A model generated the notes under the pieces. The model had not been told where the DNA came from and did no database searches. It saw only the letters and a program-made list of their open reading frames with translations. A program made the translations under genes and the position numbers. 64,000 nucleotides of DNA from Phoronis australis (taxonomy: Eukaryota; Phoronida; Phoronidae). The stretch covers positions 58,724 through 122,723 of the forward strand of contig NMRA01000114.1 in assembly GCA_002633005.1 (NCBI GenBank), read 5' to 3'. Below, piece by piece: positions 48,001 through 60,000 of this stretch (position 1 is its first letter; each line of letters opens with the position of its first letter).

Positions 48001-51000
48001 AGCCAGGAAATTCAAAGTTGAGGAAAAATTGAAATAAGGTGCCGACGCAACTTTAAGATTGATCAAGCTTCATCTAACAAAACATAATTATTATTAATTT
48101 AAAGTAATTGACACACAAGCACATGGGAGTTGTTTTATCTTGCAATTACTAGAAAGCTGTTTCATTGTTTTCTTGTTTTCTTTATTGATATTTCTTTCTC
48201 TGTCTTGAATTAATGTTAAGCTACTGTCAAACAATGTTTAAGAAACATTTTGTTTGTGACTACAGGCAAAAAGTACAGTCAGGAGATTTGGATTTTATTT
48301 TGACTTGTTAACCTCTGCCTTGTGTGAAAAAATGGCTTTTGCTTTTGACCACTTATAAGTCTCATCTTGTTCCTTACTAAGATTAAGACTGATTTCTTGT
48401 CTTGATATGAACGAAGATTATTGTTATTAGGTTGCGTGTCATGCTGGGGACGTTTCTGTCACCCGAAGGCAGTACCACTCCCCCCAACATCCCCTCCCCC
48501 GCCTGTTGAATTCTAGGTGATTTTTAAATGTAATCAATTTGAATCCAAACAAAGAATGCGGGTGTTATAATGTTTTGAAGGCTGAATGTGGTTTGCAATA
48601 TCTTTAGATTGCACTGTTTACACCCTTACTAGGCTGAGACAGACAGGTTCCAAGACACAGTGAGGTTGTTGAAGGATTATTACAAAGGAATGGAAGGTCA
48701 CATACCTGATGAACTGGTTGAGGACTATGCCAGAATAGCACTGATAGATGTAAGTGGCAAAAGGGGGCAGGTCTTTTTTAATGTAAACCTTGCATTGCTA
48801 GTAATGTGATACCAGAATAGCACTGATAGATGTAAGTGACAAAAGGGGGCAGGTCTTTTTTAATGAAAACCTTGCATTGCTAGTAATGTGATACCAACTT
48901 ACACATAACGGAATGCATAACTATAATTATACAAGGAAGTCAGTTGATAGATTTTCTGTTTCAGAGTTAATTTTTGTTGAGAGTAGACAACAGGTGTAAT
49001 TTACATTTTACTATGTTGGATCAATAAGTTGATATCAATAAAAATCATTATATTCATAGCATTGCTCTTTGTATTTTGTAAATTTCCCTTGTAAGCTGGT
49101 TTATTGATTAATAAGCAGGTTACCAATGGTCTGAGCTGAATCAAGCTTCATATTACACTGGGTTTGCAAAATTTAGTTTAAAAAAATAAATGAAAAACAA
49201 CTGTGTTGCATGACATTGCTCTTTTGCAATGACTTTCGAATCAGCTATACATTGGGACGTTCGTTTAGGCTAGTCATTTGTATGATGCTGGCTGCTGATT
49301 TTCTTGGTTTAGGCAACAGAAAGTAGTGAGAATTGGAGGTGTTTGTGTACCATCTCTGGCAATTCAACTCTCATAGTTGTTGTCCAGTCACTTCTCATAA
49401 CTGGTAATGAGTTTTTGTAAATATGGTCATACCAGCCTCAAATTAGTAAGACCTGACACTACTCTATTCTTGTTACACAATACTAGTCTGACTTTTAGAT
49501 TTTGAATGCATCTCAGTGTCCACAATTCTATAATCAGCTTGAGACAACTGCTTTGACTCACTGTTGAATGCCATGTTACCGTACACTTCACATTTTTTTG
49601 ATTGATCAGAATTTATTGACATTTTGATATGAATCCATATCTCTATTATTTGTTATGATATGATAAGAATTCAATGGCTGGTGTAACTTTTCATGCAAGA
49701 TTTATCATGAATTAACTTGAAGATAATTTAGGATGATTTCTTATCACTATGCAATGGATTCATATCGACCAACATGGGGATGTATATGTTCTTGTATCCA
49801 ACTTGACTCAATCTCCTTTCCGTCACAGCTGCCCCCTACTGAGCGACCTGGGTCTCCAGCCAAGAGTGTAGCGAGTGAGTCCACCAGTACTATTCAACAA
49901 AAGGAGGAGCCACTCACACCTGTTCCCCCCAAGGAGGTCAAGTCGAAGTCTAGCACACCATCTGGCAAGAGGAAACGTAAAGGTTCTGGCAAGAAAGATT
50001 CAGATAGTGCCCCTCCCACGCCACCACCAGCCCCCGCAGATGGAGAGGAAGAGAAGAAAAAGTGTGTAATATTTTGAGAAGGGTGTTGTTGGTAAAGGGG
50101 CAGTGACTGGCAACCTGGGTGTGCATTTGTGACCAGGCATCAAAGGCTAAAACTGAGGGTCAAAACAAGGCTGAGTGCAAGTTTGAGGCAATGATTGTTT
50201 TAAATTACATCTCCAGTCAATGAAGTCCACTTCAGACATGGAAGACTTGGAGATTGAATTTTAATTTCTTTGAACACCATTACGCAGACCTGATACAATC
50301 CAAGTCTCATTTTTAAAATACATGGATTGCATCTCCTCTATCACAGTCCCACTAGTTATTCACCGAGGGTGCTTACACATTTTCTTGTTGTTAATATCTA
50401 TGGGTATCCAACATTATTCTGAGATTTTCTTTACCAAGGATTCCTCTTGTGCCGCGGCGACCAGGCTCTGCTGATATGACCACGCAAGCGGCACCGCCTC
50501 CTGGTGGCAAAGATAAGAAGGCTGACAAAAAGGGAGACAAGAAGAAGGGAGCCCCTCCCCCTCAAGAGGAGAAGGTGGAGAGCCCGCTGCCCCCTATGGA
50601 CCCCGATGACAAGCTATTGCATGATGCATATGTCAGTGGATGCAATTTCTGTGCAAACATTGTAAGTATTGATTGGCTGTCATGCAGGTGTACTTGTGCT
50701 GCTGATGGATTGGGGTTGGGTTGGGAATTATGGGTGGAGCTTGGAAATTTCCTGGAAAACGTCACCTTGATTAAACCCCCTATGAAAGGATTCATTCAAG
50801 CTTTTCTTAAAGGTATTGTGTGTTACCACATACTGACTAGAGAAAGGCTTTGTGTAAGTAGTGATTCATGGTTATCGCTTCAGCTAAGTTTTAAGGATGA
50901 GCTGCAGCTATATGAGTGATAGCTCTTCAAAAATTAAATATTTTTCTTTAATTTATTCGTCCATTATGAGACAAATCTAAGTACAATCTGTTCTCAGGTT

Positions 51001-54000
51001 CTGCACTACATTCTTTGTTCGTCAGAGGTTGAGGTGAGGCTCTCTTTATAGCAAGTTTCACAAAACCATGCTATGTGAGTTATATGTAATTGTTTTGAAA
51101 TTCCTAGTTTGTGTGTACTGAATTGTGTTCTTGGGTGTGGCTAGTCACATTAGGGTTAATTTTATTGTATTCCAGATTGCCACAGAGCAGGCAGCGCGTG
51201 AAGCTGAAGAAGAGGCTGAGCGTGAGAAGGAGCTGGCGAGGGAGAGAGAACGTGAGAATGCAGCCAATAAGGGCAAGGGGAAGAAAGGCAAGGGGGGCAA
51301 GAGTCGCAGCCCAAGCCCCAAGAAGGGAAAAGACAAGAAAGCAGCTCCAGAGCCGACGCCACCTCCACCTGGTGAGAACGGGTGGAACTCCTGCGTGTTG
51401 TTCTTAGTATAAAACCCTTTCACTGAGCTGCTTCGTTTCATTTCTATCTTTCTGTTGGTCTACTGTTGGAACCATCTCTTGATCTTCCAAAAGACTTTTA
51501 CAGCGTGCTCCATCCACAAATAGTTAAGAAATATTTTTAATGAAAATTACTACTTTAATACACAAGTGGAAAAGGTTGTTTAAGATTCTTGTCATGCAGC
51601 ATTTCTTTTATGATGTGCCGTAGTGCAGTTTTAAATAAGATGTTGTCACAAAACATGTGGTTGGAGTGCGTTACTCATTCCTTTTTTACTTCTTTACTTG
51701 CTTCTTTGCTGTCTGTCAGTTGGACGTCTTTGCTGTCTCTCTGTTAGGTCGGAAAAAGCGTCGTGGTAAATCAAAACAACGCAAAGCCTCTATACACGTT
51801 GGTGAGTTGTGGGCAATTCAACTTGTTTGTTCTGATACTTTTAGTGTCATGTCAGTTCAAAGTACTGTTGGAAGGTTCAAAAGCTTTGACTGTGACCTTG
51901 TCTATGATCCATTAATCCAAAGCTTTCAGCCCTTTAAAATGCAAAAACTAATTTGTTTTAACATTCCTTTGGACAAACCTTGGGATTAATGAGTTTGTGC
52001 ATGCCAGTGGACGCATGAATTGGTAGTCATTGACTGGTTGACTTTGGACTGATATGATAATGTAGTAAGTACTATATAGTATGTACTGTTTTTGAAAATA
52101 TGCTGCCATAAGCCTAATCTTTTCATCAAAAACTAACCTTTGAATTAGTCAACTTGAAGACCTCTTGACTGTTGTGAATCTGGTTTAAACTTGTTTGTTA
52201 TTCTAATTAGATTAGATTTATGGGCTTAGGGAACTGACAGTTGGATATTGGTTGAAACCTGGCTCAGTAAGTTGGTTTGCCACAGTGGGTCATTTTTGCA
52301 CCAGGCATGGTTTCAAGGAGTGGTGAACCATTGGTTCTGCCTTATTCCAGAATTATGTTCTCAGCTGCATAAAAACAGTCAAGTAGAGTCCGTCTTAGTT
52401 TGTGTTTGTTTAATTATCCTGTGTTGTTAACTTTGCCTCAATTTCAGTTTGTGTTTCATAATGATATGCACCACAATGGTCATCTGCTATTACTTGTTAC
52501 TTTTTGTGACCTCTCTTGTTTGATATGTTGACCTATTTATAGTGCTCTTATTGGGACCTCTCTTGACCTATTTATGGTGCACTTACTGTGACTTTGATGA
52601 CATGTACATCATAACTTGATATTACCTTTTCTATATTCTACAAAGTCCCGAGTTCTGCTTTTAACTGCAATATGACCTCTTAGCATTTGCATTTGAAATC
52701 CGCGTGATCTGTGAATTTTCTGTGATGTTATCGTCGTGATGGCAATCAGAGTACGCAACCACTTTTTCTGCGCTTATCATCAATTTCTACTCACTTGGGG
52801 CTGTGTACATAATTATTATCAATGATGACTTTTTGTTTCAGTTGAGGAGGAGACCGAGGAGGAAAAAGCTAAGAAAGCCATCAAGAACAAGATGAGGGAG
52901 GAGTATTTTGCCGCCATAATGGAGGAAGGTAGGCATGGTGGGAGCAGTGTTGGACAATCATGCATGTCACTGTGTACATATTGCATTGTCATAACATTCA
53001 TGCGTGTCACTGTGTACATATTGCATTGTCATAACAATCATGCATGTCACTGTGTACATATTGCATTGTCATAACATTCATGCATGTCACTGTGTACATA
53101 TTGCATTGTCATAACATTCATGCATGTCACTGTGTACATATTGCATTGTCATAACATTCATGCATGTCACTGTGTACATATTGCATTGTCATAACATTCA
53201 TGCGTGTCACTGTGTACATATTGCATTGCCATAACATTCATGCATGTCACTGTGTACATATTGCATTGTCATAACCAAGGTCCTGGATATCATATTCTCC
53301 TCTGCCGCCACACAAACTTACCAACCTGAGAATTTTGTGGCAGGTTGTTGTGAAACCAACTGAACAGAAATAATGCTTTGGGCGGACTCCAGGCATTCCC
53401 AGAAACACTATTTTACTGATCCAATTTTCTAGTTACATCTAAGTTTGTTCAGTGTTAGTCACCACTCACTAAATTATCTTTATTTTCAATTAGTAGGTTC
53501 TGATTTAAAGTTTCCTAGAGTTTGAGTACAACATGGCCTGATTTACTAAAATGTTAGTTATTATGCTTGTCCTATCATGATCATAGCATGTTTTTTCTGT
53601 CAGAGTCTTCATGCAAAGTGCGGCTGGAGTTGATCAAAGTGCACGCCATGGGTGTACTGGCTGACCTCAAGGGAAAGAGCGAGGAGGCATACAAGGACAT
53701 GAATGATTGGCTGGGAGCGCGCTTCCTTAAGGAAATGGAGAGGTTTGTGGGATATGTTAGGACTAATGCATAAATTAGAGAGACACTAAGCCATGTTTTA
53801 GCCGTTGATCATTAAATTTTGTAGGTAATTACAATTAAGTAATTGCATTGATACTCAAGGGCAATTTGAAACAAATGTGAAAGGGATCGTTTCAAGGTCT
53901 TCAAAATAGGTAAATGTGAGCCACCTAATTGATGGCTATGGGGAAAGACTGCCCTCCCACCTCAAAGCAAAATACCCATTTTGTAATACAGTGAGATGGT

Positions 54001-57000
54001 GTTGTAGCTCATAAGTGTTTTTATCTGTACAAGGGAAGATGTTTGTAGTTTTGGGTGAAGTCACCTTAGCGGCCTGAGGGAACCATTTCAGGACGACCTT
54101 ATGTAACCTGTCTGATGATGGCTCATGTTTCATCATTCTGAGTTTCAATATTTCGCCTGATGGTATTGCTGCATGTTATTACTGATGATGAACGAATACA
54201 ACAATGTTTGACTTTGTCAGTGTTTGTGATGCAATTCTCCTTTTTTCTCTCTTTCAGTATTGACTACATGTCCGAGGTGATGCGAGACTCCGTTGAGAGG
54301 AGAGAGAAGATATCAGAAGAGCTTACTCTGCAGCAGGAAGACTTCTTAGTCTCACAGGTGGGATATGTTGGAACTGATATTGAAATAGTGTACACTGTAC
54401 CGTTCTTCAAATAACATTATTTTCTGTACTTGCATAAATTTGTTAAGGTCTTGCATCTTCCAGAGATATGCCCTGTGTCACGCTAGGAAACCCTGTCTTT
54501 ATCCAATCCATTTAGATTGTGCGCCTAAAATGTGTTGTTTGTTTTAAGTCACATGATCACTTAAATGTGATTGATATTACTTTCGTAAGTGAACACAGTT
54601 GTTTTGTTATAATAGTCCACAGATCTATATAGATTTTATTTCTGTGCAATACATTATCATCAGGTTAATATAGTTACTTTACTTTTTGCCAACAAGGATA
54701 CTGTTCTATGCTCACTGTTTAAGGTAATTTCAGCTGACAGTCACCCTCTAGAAATCAATGCAGTCTCACTTTAGAATGTACCAGTTATTTGTCAAGAGTG
54801 GGTAGTGTGCACTGCATTGCTGAACGATGGACACTGTATGTATAGACTAGTACTTTCACGCCACCTGTTGGTAGACAGGTGCTGCATGCATGTGTTTCAC
54901 TGCTGTTCCAACTGTGTATGGTCTTATGGGCAGTGACAAAGTATTTGATAAATATTATCCACTAGCAACTGCACACAGAGTCAACTAGGCACTAACAGTA
55001 ATCGGACATAATTACGTTTGTCTGTCACGATCAACAACTAAACGACATTGCTTCAGTCACTGATCGTGAATTCAAATAATATGTCATCTTATGGTCAGTC
55101 CTCATGACGAGGAAGTCTGCGGCATTTCTTCCAATTACTTTTGGCGTGTAAATGTTATGAAAGCAGTTGAAATCGTCCCATCATCGCACACTAGCTGAAC
55201 AGTAAAACATTGGGAGAGAAGTCAAGAACCACTGTACACAAGTTTCAAAATAAACAGACAATGTTGAAATTCAACAAAGTTTCAATGCTTAACGCACAAC
55301 ACTGACTAGCTTCCTGGTTTTGACTTGAACACATTTCAACTTGTGCTTAATTGTGACAAAATATCAATTGGTTATGTTGCTCTGTGCACTAAATTGAAAG
55401 TTACTAATTGTTCGCAGATAAGCATTGAGCGGCTAGGTGGAGTAATCTCACATTAAACTTTGACTTAAGTTCCAAATAATTCTGGCCAGGCATTTGTCCA
55501 AATTTGACTTGAGTCTGACAGAATCCTGTCTAAGTCTATGTCTAGTGTGTTTTAAAAACTTCAGCCAAAAGTTGTACCCCTGTCCTACTCAGCTGCACAC
55601 AATGTTTTTGTTTTGGAGGCAGTAGTTGTATCATTTTTGTGTTATTCTTTAGAGGAAAAACACTTTAAAAAAACAAATTACTATTAAGCATAGAATGTTC
55701 CCTCTGTCCTTGGGACTTGAAAGCAGCCACGCTAGGACTTAAAATCTAGGCAACCGCTTTATCTTAGCTCTAACAGTAAAATACCTGGGAAAGACGATCA
55801 AGAGTCAGGCCACATCCTAACATGTACCCTAGTCCTACACTGTAGATCCGTACTTAAACAATTCCATCTCTCTTTAGGATGTTAAGATTGTAAAGTCCCT
55901 GAACCCTTTATTAAACTTATGAGTTTGCCTCTCAACAGGACGTTAAGGCAGTGAAAACTCCAAGCCCTATACCTCGACCAGACCCTGTGGAACAGCCTCA
56001 GCCTGATCAGTTCACTGTTGAACAACTCAATCAGCTGCACGCACAGGTAGGTGTTTCAATCTAAACCACCTAGGGGCATCAGCAAGCGATTGGACACACT
56101 CGTGGGAGTCCATTACAATAAACATTTAATACCACATGTTATTGTAGTTTGTGATTCTAAAAAGCAGATTACTGAAAAAATATTTGCTGGATTTGTGCCG
56201 ACGATGTTGCAACCTGATGTTCTCCCAGGTTTGTCTTTTTGCACATTTAATTTGATTGATTACTCTTCATCATAATGCTAAGCATATTGTCAAATTTGAT
56301 CTAGTCCTACATTTTCAAATTTTTCAATGAAAGTTATAAGTGATTATCCTAGGAGTGATAATTTAATAATACGCAGGGGGTGCTTTATTGGTCGGGTAGT
56401 TTTGTCTTTGTCAATTGGTGCAAACTACTGTGTCTATTACTTCTGAACAGACTTGTTTTATTGTTAAAGTTCACTAATATTCTGAGCTTCAGGTATGGAA
56501 CTAGTTTGTAATTCTAGGCTAAAAAACTGCTTTTTGAGTAATTTCTCTGTATAATACTGATTATGCAATGTCTAAGTAATTCCTGATTGTGTGCTAATTG
56601 TAGTTCACACTGTGTGCCCCTACTGGTGTCATGTCGACTAAGGCATTCATTGACACATTCCAAGAATTCACATCACTTACCCACGGTATGGAGTTGTTAC
56701 CTGACTTATGGATGAATGTATCGTCACAACAGGTGAGAAATGTGATGTACTGTCTGTCCAATAGAGGCCGCATGATGTGGCGTGGGTGTACAGATTATTG
56801 TTTACTCCAATTGAGTTTTGTTATTTTAGTCTCGACTGGTGATATATTCAGAACTGTGTTTTTTTAACGATTGGATTGCCAGAGTTAAGTACTTTTAAGA
56901 AAAAATGACAATGCATAGAAAAAAATTATTGCTTTGTTAAGTCTTCCTTATTAATGAGGATAGTGAGAGAGGTTCTTATGGCAGTAATACACTTTTCACT

Positions 57001-60000
57001 TATCACCTGGATTAAGCATTAAACATGGCACATGGTTTATGTACCCTAAGGTTACAAAGACGGAAGCGGAAAGTTCTATGGGAAGTGAATCCTCCTAATA
57101 AACGATTCCATTAACAACAAATATGATTTCCTTCCATTGTGTTGTCCCAGCAGCATGTGACGTGTACCCTTATATGTTCAGAATCCCAGATCTGCCCATC
57201 AAGATGCACTAAATGACAGGGTGGAAGAATAATGTTGATACAACAGATCCACGCCTGGAAAATGACATATTATCACCCAAAATCAACTGACTCTGCCTTT
57301 GTTCACAAATGCAAACCATTTCAGCTGCAAGAAATTGTCTCTGTCCTGTCACCAGACTCGGAGTACATCAACTGGAGGTCGTTTGTCCTGGCCGCCTCAC
57401 AGCCATGGCCGATCCCCACCCAGAGGGAGCTACTGGAAACGCTTGACAAGTTCAAGGACATGGACCAGAAGTGTGTCGGATATGTGACACGTGAACAATA
57501 CGACAGTGTAAGTGATATATAGATTTAGGTGTTGAATAATGTCCTTGTCTGTAGACCTTGCATTTCTGTGAATGTCGCAAACAATTAGAATAGCACCCAT
57601 ACCACTTTTGATGTACTGACAAATTTGTGATGTGGACATTTACTAAACAGTTTGTTTAACCATTGAATTTTGTCCTGTACTGATGACGTGTAATACATAT
57701 GCTAGATTATTTCCTAGTTGCTTTGTATGAAGGTTGAAACTTTCTGGAAAAGTGTTACAGATTTCAAATACAGAGGACTGGTTTTGTTGAAATGAATTGT
57801 TGGTGGACTTAATCTGGAATGTTTCAGTCATAAAAACTCTATGTTGCATCGGTCACCATTATTTGCCTGTCATGTGAACTGTTTGTGTATACATTATTTT
57901 ATAGCTGAAAGTATTCCATCCCTGTGTTTCAGCTTGACCTGTGGTTCAGGCCTGAACGACCAGAGACCCCTGAGGACCCTTCAGTCCCCTACCCTTACAA
58001 CAGGATAGAAAATCTGAAGAAGACCTTCTTTGACATCTTCGCCGACAACACAACAGACTTCCCTAGGCTCGACTATAAGAGTATGGTGTGTATAGCATAC
58101 ATATGTAGGCCACTCGGCCCACTTTTTGTGCTCTAGAGTAATTTCATTCTACCATCTGGTAAACGTATCTAGATGAAGGTTTCTTTAAATGCAGATGAGA
58201 AAATACATAATAGTCACCTGTGTGGCCGTTCTGAAACTGATGACTGGCTGTGAGTGCTAGTTGGTTGGTGGGAAATCAGTGAGAATAGGCTCGTATCATT
58301 TACATGTGTGTAAGAAGCTATCATTCACATGCTTGTTGTTAACTTTACTGAACGTGAAGTCTTCACAGTTTACAGTATTGGGGTGGCAATAACTTTCTAT
58401 AGTGCAGCACCTGTATGCAAGTAGGTCATTTAAGCGCTAACTATATGATGTTAAAAAAAACATTATTTTGCTGTTCACTCAAACCCCCATCCCTTAGATA
58501 TAATAAGCTGTGCTTGGAAAATGATAATATTTAAATGTTTTTTACATCTTAACCAAATGTTATAATAACGAAGTTTACAGGATGTGATTTTTCATTACTT
58601 CAATCACGGTAACCCACATGGCTGTCTGTTGTATCAAATGTGCAAGTGTCTAGTAAATGACTTTGCAACATGGGATAAGCAATAGTTATGCATTTCATGT
58701 AAACATAACATTCTTACTTCAGGCGACACTGTCATATCCTGTTGTTTTGTGTTTTAGTTACTGTATTTTGCTGTCTCTCCTGACTCGGAGGAGGGATTCC
58801 TACGTGCCCTCAGTGTTGCCTCGGAACAACACATGCCGCATGATGTGGAAAACTTTTTCACAGTCAAGGATGAGCCAAGGTGAGTCTTGTGGATCTAGAC
58901 AAGTAGCATGCTAGAGGAGTGATCTAGAGACAGTTATAGCCCTTGAAGAGTCATAGATGAAATTATTGACTTGGTCTACTAAAACTGTTGTTACCGCAAT
59001 GTCTGTGTTTACACACAGAGTGCTTGAAGTCGGTAACTCAAAAGTCACAGGGTGGTAAGCTGAGCACAGTGTTTAAATGTGCAAGTCAAATAAAACGTTG
59101 GCTTAATTGAAGGGACTTAAACCAATGGCTGCAGGGTAGTTCAGTATCATGACCTCCGATTATAATTCTTTACATCAATAGCTTGGACAATGATAATTTG
59201 CCAACCACTGCTCAAGTTTCTACACGAATTGCCGATTCCAGCCTGTTAAATTGAATTTCTTAATTTACATAATAGTGCATACAGTCCACTTTTCTGATTA
59301 TACCCACGTCAAGCTCATAATTTACATTAAGTTGAAAAGTTAAGCTCCATTTGATCAGAGGTGATAGCATAAAATTTTGTTCAGCAATTGATTCAGAAGC
59401 TGCAGCAAGCTCGTATTACTTCTCGTTGTCTGACAAGTAGTTCACCTTCAGTTGAATTTCAACTTGTGTGGAGACCATTTATCAAATATATTTGCTACAT
59501 GTCCGTTGTTTCAGCGTGATGGTGGATGATCCAGCTAGTATCCCAGAAGACAGTAGGAATGCCCCTGTGTCTATTGAAGCATTGTACAAGGTAGGCAAAG
59601 GTTGCGTCATGAAAGAGCACTCAGTCCAGGGAACACTGACAGAGCCTTTACTGTTCCTGAGTGTATTAATAAGCTTTGCTTTATTGTGTTATTATGTCTG
59701 ATGTTATTGTAGCAGACAGTAGTTTAGTTATAGTGCTTGCCAAAATCAGACAAAATAACCCAGAGTTCCCATCATGAGGGATGAGCAGAATTGGTTTCAT
59801 GGTCAGAGTAGCCTTCTCTAATGACCGAGCACACAAGGGGAATCTACATGAAAGTTAGTTGGCTAAGCCATTCTGTGATTAGACCTTTACCACTAAAACA
59901 ATAATTATGACCAGTCTTTTTTGCTGTTGACGGAATTCACCTTCATGATGAGAAATATAGTCTTGTCTGATTCCTTTAGTCATTTACTGGATTACAATAC

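Noticed and set aside
52961-53275. Regular repeat array as a CRISPR array
   Set aside because: The 40-bp units are contiguous with no unique spacers, in an intron of an animal gene; it is a minisatellite.
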